DNA of 64,000 nt from Chitinophaga alhagiae (lineage in GTDB: Bacteria; Bacteroidota; Bacteroidia; Chitinophagales; Chitinophagaceae), in contig NZ_QXMH01000001.1 in NCBI RefSeq assembly GCF_003568665.1, positions 186,001 through 250,000 on the forward strand, written 5' to 3'. The notes beneath the pieces were generated by a model, which made no database searches, was not told the origin of the DNA, and was given only the letters and a program-made list of their open reading frames with translations. Position 1 is the stretch's first letter; each line of letters opens with the position of its first letter. Shown here in pieces: positions 27,840-36,087 of the stretch. The position numbers and the translations under genes were made by a program.

Positions 27840-28322
27840 TTATTTAGGCCCGTAAAAGAGGTTGCCGGAAATTTTGATAACGGCCTTTTTAATGGCGGCC
27901 GGCGCAGGGCCTGTCTGAATCCGTGTCATATGCCCTTCTCCCGGCAGGAAAAGCGCAAAATGCCGCGGCGTCAGTTCAAAGCTGCTGGCCTTTGCCGCAT
28001 CGAACGCAAACAGCAGATCGTCAGACGCCGGCCTGAAGTCTTCCAGCAATACCAGCGCTTCCAGGGCGCTAAAATATACCCGTTCACTGCCGGAGAGGGG
28101 AACATGAATATCCAGGTACTGATCATGCGCTTCTATTTTACCGGCTTCTACCGGCAGCGTTTCATAGTGCTGTACAAATGCGAACACGTCATCACCTATA
28201 ATATCGAATTTCCCGGCCGCCGAATTTTCGTTGAGGCCGGCAATAAAGTCAAATACCTTTTCCCATACGGCGGTATTGCCTTTTGCGTAACGTGTGTAGT
28301 TCTCCACGTAGTCAAAGATCAT
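27840..28322 (-). CDS. YhcH/YjgK/YiaL (DUF386, EbgC-like) family protein
   Basis: 160 aa, a complete single-domain cupin of this family, which is commonly about 150 aa. Metal-site motifs are visible: KIEAHDQYLDIHVPLSG (His residues and a Glu) and HFALFLPGEGHM. Family members bind a metal and are associated with sialic acid, 2,3-diketogulonate or beta-galactoside metabolism, perhaps as anomerases or sugar-acid hydrolases. No signal peptide, so cytoplasmic. It is 11 bp after the dehydrogenase and 6 bp before the Gfo/Idh/MocA gene, which links it to sugar-acid metabolism. Confidence 0.85.
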   Translation of the reverse strand: MIFDYVENYTRYAKGNTAVWEKVFDFIAGLNENSAAGKFDIIGDDVFAFVQHYETLPVEAGKIEAHDQYLDIHVPLSGSERVYFSALEALVLLEDFRPASDDLLFAFDAAKASSFELTPRHFALFLPGEGHMTRIQTGPAPAAIKKAVIKISGNLFYGPK

Positions 28323-28333
28323 AACAAGTACAT

Positions 28334-29344
28334 TTAGGCAGGTTGAAGTTGCGCTGGTGACAGTTCATTCAATAAGTTCTCACCGTTCAGCAACCTGTCA
28401 ACATTCTGTGTGAAAATATCCCATATCCTTTCTTTAAAGCGGTTACTGGCGCTGCTTCCGGATATGTGCGGCGTTAGTATTACCTGCGGCATGCGCCACA
28501 GCGGATGGTCTGGCGGCATGGGGTAATAATAGTGCGTGTCCAGCGCGGCGCCCGCGATCCAGTTTTCACGAAGCGCCTGCAAGAGCGCCTGCTCCTGTAT
28601 AATAGGCCCACGGGCGGGGTTCAGTACAAATGCATGCGCCGGCAGCATTTTCAGATCTTCTGCACTTACCATGCCTAATGTTTCAGGCGTTCCGGGCATG
28701 GCAATGATGAGGAAGTCCAGCCCCCGCAGAAAATCCGCTTTGCTCTCAAGCGGGAAAAACCGGTCGTATCCCGTGCCATCCGGGTCCCCGGTGCCGGCCA
28801 CTACATAAGTATTGCTGCGGACAGGCGGCCGGCGGCGGCCCAGTACATGTACCCGCATGCCCATTGCGCGGGCCAGGCGGGCCGTTTCCCGGCCAATGCC
28901 CCCATATCCCCAGATGCCTACCACACTGCCCCTTATTTCCTGCTGAAAAACGGCGGAACGGTCCCAAACGGCCGCCTCCTGGTTGCGGACCATCTGCCGC
29001 AGGTTCCGTTTCAGGTTGATCATCATGGCTATATTCCATTCCGCAATAGGTACGTCAAATACCCCCAGCGCATTGCTGGCACGCACGCCCCTTTCCGGGA
29101 AACCGGCGCCTGCCAGCTGCGTGTAACCCGCGGAGCAGATCTGGATGAACTGCAATTTTTTCATCTGGCGGTGATTCTCCGGCGGAATGGTGCAGAACAA
29201 CACGTCACAATCCTCAATACGGTCAACCGGCAGCGGCCGCAAGTATTCCGCCGGCGGCTCCACCACCTCAACATACAGCCCCTGCCGCTGCCGCAACCGG
29301 TCTAAAGCGGGCTTGTAAACCGGCACGTCAATTAATATTTTCAT
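28334..29344 (-). CDS. D-isomer-specific 2-hydroxyacid dehydrogenase family protein
   Basis: 336 aa. The NAD-binding motif GYGGIG is at residues 146-151. The catalytic triad of the family is represented by Arg in LNPARGPII, an acidic residue in the following helix region and His in LTPHISGSS. Cytoplasmic. In the operon it follows the enolase-superfamily gene by 5 bp, so it may reduce the 2-keto acid made by that dehydratase, or oxidise a related hydroxy acid. The substrate is unknown. Confidence 0.87.
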   Translation of the reverse strand: MKILIDVPVYKPALDRLRQRQGLYVEVVEPPAEYLRPLPVDRIEDCDVLFCTIPPENHRQMKKLQFIQICSAGYTQLAGAGFPERGVRASNALGVFDVPIAEWNIAMMINLKRNLRQMVRNQEAAVWDRSAVFQQEIRGSVVGIWGYGGIGRETARLARAMGMRVHVLGRRRPPVRSNTYVVAGTGDPDGTGYDRFFPLESKADFLRGLDFLIIAMPGTPETLGMVSAEDLKMLPAHAFVLNPARGPIIQEQALLQALRENWIAGAALDTHYYYPMPPDHPLWRMPQVILTPHISGSSASNRFKERIWDIFTQNVDRLLNGENLLNELSPAQLQPA

Positions 29345-29349
29345 GGCAC

Positions 29350-30606
29350 TCAGGTTGTTAATATTTTGCCCGGAACGCTGTTAAATTCTCCCGTTCCGGG
29401 AATGAACGGATACCGGTCTATTGTATCGGGCCGCAGGTCTATGCCCAGCCCCGGCGCTTGGGGAGGCAATACATGCCCTTTGCTGATCTGCAGTGAATCA
29501 CCGATCAGCTCAGCATGCAGCGGGCCGTAGGCCGGGGCAATTTCGAGTATGCGGGTATTGGCGCTGGCAAACCCGGCATGTACGTTCTGCATCAGGGAAG
29601 CGCCGGCGCCCCAGGCATGCGTGGCAATGCCCAGGCCGCGCTGGGACAAGCGGGAGGCAACATCCATAAAGGGGCTCAGGCCACTGGTAAATGAGGCGTC
29701 CGGCTGGCCAATATGGAAACATTCCTGGTCAATGAACGCCTGCCACTCACAAACGGCGGTCAGGCATTCCCCACCGGCAACCGGTACAGAAGTGGACCTT
29801 GAAAGCGTGGCGTACCAGTCTGGCCGGGTATAATGCAGCGGTTCTTCCAGGAACAATAATCCGTACGGCTCCAGCGCCTTGCATACGGTAAGGGCGGTGT
29901 CCAGTCCCCAGGTAACACCGGGACTGTTCCCCATATGCGCATCCAGCATTAACCATAGATCAGGGCCGAACTGCCGGCGGATGAAGTCGGCTTTTTCTAC
30001 CTCCGCGGCGGCGGCATTTTCCGGATGATGATGCAGGGTGAGCACCTTGTTTTGCCCGAAGGCGCCTGCGCCGATCTTAACGCCCTTAAAACCTTCCTCC
30101 ATGTAAAACGCTACTTTCTCCCCCAGCCGTTCCAGCGGGAAATTGCTGGGGCCGCCTGTTGCATAACAGGGTAAAGGGCGCTCGGGGTCATATGCCTGTA
30201 AATGCTGGCTGCTGAACGCAGCGCTCCATTTTTGTTGCAGTAATTTGTACACAGGGGTTTTAAGTTCTTTACCGCGCAAATCCCACAAGGCGGCCTCTAT
30301 TCCGGCCAGCACAATGGCTCCCAGGCCCACGCGGCACCAGAAATTGCCGGCGTGATACATGCGCTGCCACAGCAGATCGATATCGTCAACCGTTTGCCCG
30401 ATCAGTACCGGCTTAAAAAAATCCACAATGGGCGGCACCCCCTCCGGGAAGAAATAGCCCGCATAGGTTTCACCCGTTCCGTATAACTCCGTGTCCGTTT
30501 CTATCCGGATAAAGGCCGCGCTGCGCATCGTTCTCAGTTCACTCAGAAAAGGATCGTTCGTACAGGGGCCGCTCAGCAATATTGTTTTAACGTCTGTTAT
30601 CTTCAT
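29350..30606 (-). CDS. Mandelate racemase/muconate lactonizing enzyme family, probable sugar-acid dehydratase
   Basis: 418 aa. Metal ligands of the enolase superfamily are in place: Asp222 (LMLDAH), Glu254 (LFLEEP) and Glu280 (AGGEC). The mandelate-racemase-subgroup dyad is visible as His330 in ATHAWGAG and Asp303 in QPDASF, and a Lys at 177 (VKIG) lies on the second barrel strand. That residue set fits acid-sugar dehydratases. No signal peptide. It starts 2 bp after the propeller hydrolase and 5 bp before the 2-hydroxyacid dehydrogenase. Likely reaction (inference): beta-elimination of water from an aldonic or uronic acid to a 2-keto-3-deoxy acid. Confidence 0.87.
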   Translation of the reverse strand: MKITDVKTILLSGPCTNDPFLSELRTMRSAAFIRIETDTELYGTGETYAGYFFPEGVPPIVDFFKPVLIGQTVDDIDLLWQRMYHAGNFWCRVGLGAIVLAGIEAALWDLRGKELKTPVYKLLQQKWSAAFSSQHLQAYDPERPLPCYATGGPSNFPLERLGEKVAFYMEEGFKGVKIGAGAFGQNKVLTLHHHPENAAAAEVEKADFIRRQFGPDLWLMLDAHMGNSPGVTWGLDTALTVCKALEPYGLLFLEEPLHYTRPDWYATLSRSTSVPVAGGECLTAVCEWQAFIDQECFHIGQPDASFTSGLSPFMDVASRLSQRGLGIATHAWGAGASLMQNVHAGFASANTRILEIAPAYGPLHAELIGDSLQISKGHVLPPQAPGLGIDLRPDTIDRYPFIPGTGEFNSVPGKILTT

Positions 30607-30608
30607 AC

Positions 30609-32255
30609 TCAGGATTGACTTACATACAGCGCATATACCCTGGCGGTACTATTTTCAGGGAAATACACTTTTACAACAAACTTTTTCCTGGCAGGCAATA
30701 CCTGTGATCCCCGCCATGCCACTACCTGCCGGATGCCATCTTTCACCAGTACCGCCCGGTGTTTACCGGAAAAACCCTCCAGCGGGCGGTCCAGGTGGTC
30801 CAGCAATTCCACATACAGCGGAGCATCCTGGCTTAGCCCGTCTGCATTGATGTACAACCGGGCCTGTTTATCTACTTCCTGCGTGGCGGTCAGGAAATGG
30901 GCATCGTTTACATCGTGCTGCCTTGATAAATAGCCGAACCCGTCTCTCCGCAGCGTGGCCAGCCCGATTTCCATGTTCTTCAGTTTTCCGCCTGTATCCC
31001 AGTGAGAATACCAGATCATGGTCTGATCGCCTTCATTCACAAAAGCATGCCCCTGCAGCAAGGCCGTATCATCCCATTCGCCGGCTTTTCCGCGGGCTAT
31101 GACCTTAAAATCGGGCGCCGGCTCGCGGTAGTGAATGCCATCGTTAGACAATATCAAACCCAGGTCAACGCTGGTACCCAGTAAATGCGAAGCGCCGGGC
31201 GGCCGCTCGGAGGCGGGCAACCCGTCCTGCCAGATGCCGTACAGGCCCACCATCACATTCCCGCGGTTCCACAGCCCAACCCCTAAATGGGACTGCTGCC
31301 CTTTTATGGGCGGATTGGCCCATTGCCCCGGCCGCGCAAAACCGAACGCTTTTGCCTTTGACCAGTTTTTAAAATCGGGCGAGCGGTACACCATGATCAC
31401 CCTGCCGGCCGGGCGCCCGTCCGGCATCCAGGCCCAGGGTGACAAAAGCTGGCCGGTAGAATAGTAGAAGTCCCCGAATTTGTACAGGCTGGATACTTCA
31501 AAACGTTCCCCGCCGGCATCAGCAGGCCGGTCACCTACCACCTTCCACCGCAACCCGTCCGCGCTGGTAGCGGCAATAGTTACGCAGGGCGTTTTTTCAG
31601 GCGGGCCTATTTTGCTAAGCCCTCCTTTAATATCATCAACAGGCACGTGGGCAATATAGACGGCCTTGTACCGTTTGTTCGGGTCCGGGTCGTTTGGTTC
31701 ATAAAGTACTGATAAAAAATCATTTATGCGAGTCAATGAATGCGGGGTACCTTCAATGAGGCAGATGTTGTTGTTACGGTTGCCGTTAAATTCAACCAGC
31801 CCGAGATCCGGCTTTTCCCAGTGTACACCGTCTTTGCTTTCCGCATAACACATGGGCCGCCAGTTGCCGGGGGCCTGCCCTTTAACTATCCTGGTCTCGT
31901 GCATGGCCAGGTACCACATGCGGAAACGGTCACCTGTTTTAATAACGGTCCCATACAATATGGCATGCCCCTGATCGGGACTGCCTGCCGGGCCCCGCCT
32001 CAGCACCGGGTTACCGGGATGTTTGGTAGCTTCTACCAAAGTAACTTTGAGGTTATGCTGCCAGGGGATGCTCTGATCATCAAAAGAAAACAACACCTTT
32101 TCCCTGCCGGTATTTACACTGGCGCCGCTACCCTCCGCGGTACTTTCGAGAAAACCGGCCGCAACGCCTTTCAATGGGCCAATAGTTAATGCCGTAGCTG
32201 ACAAAAGCGTATGCTGAATAAAATTTCGTCTGGAATTTACAGGCTTCTTTTTCAT
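30609..32255 (-). CDS. Tat-exported five-bladed beta-propeller glycosidase-like protein, first gene of the six-gene operon
   Basis: 548 aa from the ATG at 32255. This start is preferred over the in-frame ATG at 32285 because the -7 box TATCTTTG at 32283-32290 overlaps that upstream codon and would put the transcript start below it, and because the twin-arginine signal RRNFIQHTLL then lies close to the N-terminus. The body has propeller strands such as GDRFRMWYLAMHE, DGVHWEKPDLGLVEF, NDGIHYREPAPDF and TMIWYSHWDTGG. The C-terminal 110 residues form a separate beta-rich domain. It is related in plan to the protein at 6050-7306. Exact GH family not assigned. It would act outside the inner membrane, releasing the sugar acid used by the following genes. 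Confidence 0.7.
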   Translation of the reverse strand: MKKKPVNSRRNFIQHTLLSATALTIGPLKGVAAGFLESTAEGSGASVNTGREKVLFSFDDQSIPWQHNLKVTLVEATKHPGNPVLRRGPAGSPDQGHAILYGTVIKTGDRFRMWYLAMHETRIVKGQAPGNWRPMCYAESKDGVHWEKPDLGLVEFNGNRNNNICLIEGTPHSLTRINDFLSVLYEPNDPDPNKRYKAVYIAHVPVDDIKGGLSKIGPPEKTPCVTIAATSADGLRWKVVGDRPADAGGERFEVSSLYKFGDFYYSTGQLLSPWAWMPDGRPAGRVIMVYRSPDFKNWSKAKAFGFARPGQWANPPIKGQQSHLGVGLWNRGNVMVGLYGIWQDGLPASERPPGASHLLGTSVDLGLILSNDGIHYREPAPDFKVIARGKAGEWDDTALLQGHAFVNEGDQTMIWYSHWDTGGKLKNMEIGLATLRRDGFGYLSRQHDVNDAHFLTATQEVDKQARLYINADGLSQDAPLYVELLDHLDRPLEGFSGKHRAVLVKDGIRQVVAWRGSQVLPARKKFVVKVYFPENSTARVYALYVSQS

Positions 32256-32282
32256 ACTTTCTGATTTATTGAAGGTATCTCT

Positions 32283-32290
32283 CAAAGATA
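32283..32290 (-). promoter_or_regulatory. Promoter -7 box TATCTTTG for the six-gene operon
   Basis: The minus strand reads TATCTTTG, an exact TAnnTTTG match to the Bacteroidota -7 consensus, 27 bp before the chosen start. No good TTTG is seen 19-21 bases upstream, which suggests help from an activator. Confidence 0.55.
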
Positions 32291-32329
32291 GCCAGCTCCC
32301 AATGGCAGAGTACTGAATTTATTTTGAAT

Positions 32330-32343
32330 AGTAACACTATCTT
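32330..32343 (-). promoter_or_regulatory. Candidate operator, second copy of the 14-bp motif
   Basis: Identical 14 bases to 5963-5976 in the same orientation relative to the downstream operon. It lies about 40 bp upstream of the -7 box, a position suitable for an activator. No regulator gene of the usual AraC, LacI or hybrid two-component type lies in the island itself, so any binding protein is encoded elsewhere. Confidence 0.35.
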
Positions 32344-32546
32344 ACAGGAAGGCCCGCTTCCCCGGAAAAGCCGCCTTCATTTTCGATAATCTCCACCCCG
32401 CAATGCACTTCCCTTCGTCAATATCTAACCTGAGTCGAAGCGCTTTTGGAAAATTGCTAACGCCAATCGTTCTCCTTTTAGAATCTATTGAATCCCCCTC
32501 ACGGCCCTGCCCCGCCAAATACCTTACATTCAATAAAAAAGATGTT

Positions 32547-33365
32547 ATGGCAACGCAAACAAGTTTGTTAAAATTCACCGGGAAGGTGGGTAACCTCATC
32601 GGCTACCGGGTGGGCAAAAAGTACTACCTGCGTAGCGCGCCGGAGCAAGTACGGCAAAGCCCGCACAGCAAGGTGAGCAGCCGCCACTTCGGCAAGGCCA
32701 GCCGCCTGGGCGCTACCATACGCCACGCCCTGCACGGGCTGCTGCACGTAAAGCAGGACAATACGGTGATCAACAGGTTGAACAAAAGCCTGCTGCACGT
32801 ATTGCGGCAAGATGACCTGCACCGGCAGAAACGTTTTATACCGCGGTACTTCCGTGACCTGGAGCGTTTCTGCTTCACCCCGCATGCAGACCTTTCCCAT
32901 GTTTTGCCCGTAGAGGCCGCCGCTATGCGAAATGCGGACGGCAGCATTGGCGTAACCGTTCCCGCCATCCGGCAGCATCTGTGCAACCCCAGGGCCACGC
33001 ATGTGGGCATCAGGGCGGTGGCCGTATGCCTGGAGCGCGGCTTCGCTACTGCAAAGGCCGCGGCGTCAGACATGGTGATGCTGAAGGCGGACGAACCTTC
33101 GGCGGCGTTTTCGCTGACGGTGTCGGCTGACCGGGATGCGGTCACCTGCGTGATACTGGAGGTGACCAGTTGGCAGATGGAACATGGCCGCCCGTACCTG
33201 CTGGGTAACCGGAAATTTATGGCGGCGGAGGTGATTGCTGTGCTGCAGCCGGAGGCAGCGATTGTTGTGCGGGAGGAACCCGTTCCGCATGGTACGCAGC
33301 GGCAGCCTCGGGTGCAGCCGCCGGTTGTGCCGGGTCTGGTCATTCATCACCCGCAACGGGAATAG
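32547..33365 (+). CDS. Hypothetical protein with N-terminal GKVGNLIGYRVG motif (DUF6266-like)
   Basis: 272 aa from the ATG at 32547, chosen because the conserved-looking N-terminus MATQTSLLKFTGKVGNL begins there; the frame is open upstream but without similar character. The pattern of a short strand, GKVGNLIGYRVGKKYYLRS, then a helix rich in Ser/Arg (SSRHFGKASRLG) resembles a family of Bacteroidota proteins of unknown function (DUF6266-like). This is my recollection of a family pattern and is not confirmed. The last codons (HHPQRE, stop) lie inside a 56-bp tandem repeat. No signal peptide. Function unknown. Confidence 0.7.
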   Translation: MATQTSLLKFTGKVGNLIGYRVGKKYYLRSAPEQVRQSPHSKVSSRHFGKASRLGATIRHALHGLLHVKQDNTVINRLNKSLLHVLRQDDLHRQKRFIPRYFRDLERFCFTPHADLSHVLPVEAAAMRNADGSIGVTVPAIRQHLCNPRATHVGIRAVAVCLERGFATAKAAASDMVMLKADEPSAAFSLTVSADRDAVTCVILEVTSWQMEHGRPYLLGNRKFMAAEVIAVLQPEAAIVVREEPVPHGTQRQPRVQPPVVPGLVIHHPQRE

Positions 33366-33477
33366 CGTATACAACGCCTGGAGGGCCGAAATAGGTGATC
33401 CACCATCCGCAACAGGAATAGCGTACACAACGCCTGGAGGGCCGAAATCGGTGATCCACCATCCGCAACAGGAATAA
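33341..33477. repeat. 56-bp tandem repeat spanning the gene's stop codon
   Basis: The phrase AATAGCGTA...CAACGCCTGGAGGGCC recurs at 33361 and 33417, with the next unit beginning at 33473 and a partial unit before 33361, a period of exactly 56 bp. Units differ at a few positions. Each contains GGTGATCCACC, a small hairpin. The first junction includes the stop codon of the upstream gene. Since 56 is not a multiple of 3, the repeat is not a protein repeat. Confidence 0.85.
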
Positions 33478-33973
33478 CCTCCGCTTCGCAGATCTTTTTA
33501 TATCCTTTACCGCCTCCCCAGCCTTGCTGAACGCCCCTTCATGCCCAAGCCTCACTTTTTCTTCCTTAAAACACCCTGAAAACACTGTTCCCCGCTGCTT
33601 TTGCCTTGCGCGTGATATCCTGAACGTATTTCCGCACCCTTTTTTAGCCGGTGTTAACTCAAAATGGCATCGCCAGATCATCCCTACATCATTTGCAGGG
33701 CATTTCCGCATCAAGTCCACCTACCGTTCGCTTTCCCTATACTGACCCTGTAGCGTTCCTATAGTGTTCCGGTATGGATGGCGCTATGCAATCCCTACTC
33801 CGCCGGTAGGGGGGCGCAGGCAGGCATCTGTACAAAGCCAATGGTAGAGCGGGTAACCTTTCACTTCCCCACCACCGGGGCGCAGGCAAGCCCTGTTACC
33901 TATTAATCAAAACCACCCATCCATCAACCCGCACCACCCCTGCGTTAAAACCGCTACTCCGACCTGCCGGGCG
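33478..33973. other. Gap with no recognisable gene
   Basis: About 500 bp after the tandem repeat. Short frames exist on both strands, but none has a recognisable motif. No clear promoter, terminator or transposon end was found. Confidence 0.5.
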
Positions 33974-34825
33974 GTGGTAGATTTGTACGGTCACCCCAAA
34001 CAAACATATGTGATGGAAACGAGCATTGCCGCCAAACACGCTATGATGAGAACAGTCACCCCAATTAAACACACCATGATGGAAACGATCACCACTCCCT
34101 TGCGTAAACCGGTACACCACCGCACCACCGCCATTCCTTTGATTGACATGAACACTCCCGCGGCCATGGCCATGGTAACAAGAACCGTTCACCAGCACCC
34201 GGTACTCATCCAGCTGCCAACGGTATTTGCCCTGATGGCCGCGCCCACCGCGGAAGGCGCGCGCCAGCTGGACAATTGCAAAATGCGGCTGGAAGGAAAA
34301 AACTACGGCACGGCTATTGGCAGCCTGCAGCATTTTCTGGCGCAGGCACGCCCGGGAGCGCTGCCCTGCGATTTTCATACGGCGGAACAGTTCCGGAACA
34401 TGGAAGGCGCTTTTATCCGCCTGCAATTCAGGCACCGGCATTTCCAGTCTGCCGTTATCAGGAACGGGCAGCACCAGGGGCTGCTGCTGAACGGGCCGTT
34501 CCGCCGGTTGTTCATGCAGGTGGAACGTTCCTTTGACCATTACCCGCAAGACGCCATCTGGGGCGGCAACAATTACACGGCGCTGCTCATTACCAGCTGC
34601 AATATCAGCGGGCATCCGGGCGGGTCCATCACTTCGCTGAACGGGGCGGTGGCGTTTGCGCGGGAGCGGGGTATCCCCTTTATTGTGACCACGCAGCAAA
34701 CCGCGGAAGAAAAAGGCTCTTATCCTGTACTGGGCTTTGAAAGGGAAGCCGTGCGCGTTCACCGGGAAGGGCCGGGGCTGGCGCGTTTCCTGCAGCAAAT
34801 ACCCGCCGGTCTGAAAAACTGGTGA
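33974..34825 (+). CDS. YrdC/Sua5-like domain protein, divergent
   Basis: 283 aa in the longest frame. The first 60 residues are low-complexity Met/Thr/His-rich and encoded by an imperfect direct repeat, so the real start may be one of the Met codons near residues 59-67. From about residue 78 the sequence follows the YrdC/Sua5 plan: LPTVFALMAAPTAEGARQL, a basic stretch with KMRLEGKNYG, and late TSCNISGHPGGS, like the TSANxSG nucleotide site, then a final VHREGPG. The KxR and SxN details are altered, so activity in threonylcarbamoyl-adenylate synthesis (the t6A pathway) is doubtful. The opposite strand is also open over this length. It is isolated, with no operon partner. Confidence 0.6.
   Translation: MVDLYGHPKQTYVMETSIAAKHAMMRTVTPIKHTMMETITTPLRKPVHHRTTAIPLIDMNTPAAMAMVTRTVHQHPVLIQLPTVFALMAAPTAEGARQLDNCKMRLEGKNYGTAIGSLQHFLAQARPGALPCDFHTAEQFRNMEGAFIRLQFRHRHFQSAVIRNGQHQGLLLNGPFRRLFMQVERSFDHYPQDAIWGGNNYTALLITSCNISGHPGGSITSLNGAVAFARERGIPFIVTTQQTAEEKGSYPVLGFEREAVRVHREGPGLARFLQQIPAGLKNW
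33990..34089. repeat. Imperfect 35-bp direct repeat, period 65
   Basis: A segment starting GTCACCCCAA and ending GATGGAAACGA occurs at 33990-34024 and again at 34055-34089 with about six differences. It lies in the dubious N-terminal part of the YrdC-like frame. Confidence 0.6.
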
Positions 34826-35138
34826 TACCATTTCCCCGCCGGCGGGCATGCTGTAAATGCTGGTACTTCTTCAGCGTGTACCAGGAAAACCTTTCATCAC
34901 TTACTATTGTTTTCCTGCCGTCTTTATCCGCCTTCTTTTTCTTTCCCTTGCGAACAATCACGTTCACGTATCGCCTGCCTGTTTTCACAAGTGATATTCC
35001 CGCTGTAGCCATTCCCCAGGTTATCCCCTGCCTGTTCCATACCATACCAGGAAGTTGGAAACCATGACCCACGTCACAACCCTTCCTGACATTGATCAGC
35101 TTTCCCCACTTTTGACACTTCCACAAGAAAATAATAAT
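34826..35138. other. Gap before the stress operon
   Basis: About 310 bp. A minus-strand frame from 35126 runs through here into the YrdC-like gene, with a Lys-rich middle, but it has no motif I recognise. No terminator is obvious after the YrdC-like gene. Confidence 0.4.
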
Positions 35139-35188
35139 AAAAGTATCAAAGTACTTTTATACTTTTATATTATTCGTCCCTATATTTG
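35139..35188 (+). promoter_or_regulatory. Operator-like palindrome and promoter of the stress operon
   Basis: A perfect inverted repeat AAAAGTA-N6-TACTTTT lies at 35139-35158, overlapped by a direct repeat of TACTTTTA. The -7 box TATATTTG is at 35181-35188, 20 bp before the first start codon. The palindrome sits around -40 to -55 relative to the expected transcript start, a typical place for a CRP/FNR-type activator or an Rrf2 site. The operon's last gene encodes an Rrf2 regulator. Confidence 0.6.
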
Positions 35189-35208
35189 CAGTACACAATT
35201 AAAAGCAC

Positions 35209-35598
35209 ATGACCAGTCAGACACTACACGGCAAACCGCTCGTTTATTCCTGCTCCGGCTGCTCCAGCGCGGCGCAAATGGCCAACTACCTGGCTGTTCA
35301 GCTGGACAGGGCCGGCCTGGCGGAAATGTCCTGCATAGCCGGGGTTGGCGGGAATGTAAGGTCACTGGTCAGGGCGGCGCTGTCAGGCAGAAAGATCATA
35401 GTAATAGATGGCTGTCCACTGGCCTGTTCAAAGGCATGCCTTTCCAATCACGGCATAACACCAGATATGGAAGTTGAATTGACCCGGATGGGCGTGCAGA
35501 AAAAAAAGCATGAGGATTTTGATCAGCACCAGGCGGGCGTTATTCTGCAAGACCTGCTGCAGCAAATACCAAGCGCCTTCCCTTCCGTAAAAAAATAA
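35209..35598 (+). CDS. Putative zinc-binding protein, DGC-domain family
   Basis: 129 aa. Cys15 and Cys18 form CSGCS near the N-terminus, and the family name motif Asp-Gly-Cys is at 67-69 in VIDGCPLACSKAC, adding Cys73 and Cys77. These four or five cysteines probably bind Zn or an iron-sulfur cluster. Family members often lie with nitrate, nitrite or NO-related genes. First gene of the operon, 20 bp after the -7 box; the next gene follows by 6 bp. Its biochemical role is not established. Confidence 0.8.
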   Translation: MTSQTLHGKPLVYSCSGCSSAAQMANYLAVQLDRAGLAEMSCIAGVGGNVRSLVRAALSGRKIIVIDGCPLACSKACLSNHGITPDMEVELTRMGVQKKKHEDFDQHQAGVILQDLLQQIPSAFPSVKK

Positions 35599-35604
35599 CC
35601 GTAT

Positions 35605-36057
35605 ATGTTGCACGAAACAATAGTCAAATTCATGCTCGGCCAGACGGTGGCCACCATATGCTGCACGGATGCACAGAACAGGCCGCATTGTTTTAACTGC
35701 TGTTATGCATTTGACCGCCACAACCACCTGCTCATTTTCAAATCTGCCGCCACTGCCCTGCATAGCCAGATCATCATGGAAAGGCCCGGCGTTGCTGGCA
35801 CCATTCTGCCAGACAAGCTGCACCTGTTCTCCATGAAGGGCATCCAGTTTTCGGGTACTGTTCTCTTTCCCGCCGCCACCGGCGGGAAAGATGCCCCGGC
35901 ACTGTACTATAAAAAATTCCCCCTGGCCAGGGCGGTACCGGGCGCCATCTATATGATCAGCCTGACATCAATAAAAATGACCGACAATTCAAAAGGCTTC
36001 GGCAACAAGATCACCTGGCAAAGGGATGACACCGCGGATGCCGCCACATTACCTTAA
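35605..36057 (+). CDS. FMN-binding split-barrel protein (YhbP / pyridoxamine-oxidase-like)
   Basis: 150 aa. The N-terminal pattern, a helix then VATICCTDAQNRPHCFNCCYAF, with LLIFKSAATALHSQ following, matches small FMN-binding split-barrel proteins. Several Cys residues in the first strand pair (CC, CC) are unusual. In this context it could be a flavin reductase or haem/NO-handling protein. It is 6 bp after the DGC gene and 30 bp before the ScdA-like gene. Confidence 0.75.
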   Translation: MLHETIVKFMLGQTVATICCTDAQNRPHCFNCCYAFDRHNHLLIFKSAATALHSQIIMERPGVAGTILPDKLHLFSMKGIQFSGTVLFPAATGGKDAPALYYKKFPLARAVPGAIYMISLTSIKMTDNSKGFGNKITWQRDDTADAATLP

Positions 36058-36087
36058 AACAATTTTTTCACTCATAAAAACAAACAC

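Noticed and set aside
32568..33343. Two antisense frames opposite the hypothetical gene at 32547
   Set aside because: They are His/Arg/Cys-rich with no motif, whereas the plus frame has a patterned N-terminus and a promoter-side start.
33341..33477. Possible CRISPR array
   Set aside because: The units are contiguous with a fixed 56-bp period and no unique spacers, and no cas genes are present.
33340..33720. Minus-strand frame running through the 56-bp repeat
   Set aside because: Its end is simply the translated tandem repeat in shifting frames; no family features. The repeat period explains it.
33896..34849. 317-codon minus-strand frame opposite the YrdC-like gene
   Set aside because: Composition is Gly/His/Arg-rich and no motif is seen; the plus strand carries YrdC-like motifs.
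34680..35126. Minus-strand frame with a Lys-rich middle
   Set aside because: No recognisable domain, overlaps the YrdC-like 3' end, and no promoter box; kept as unannotated gap.
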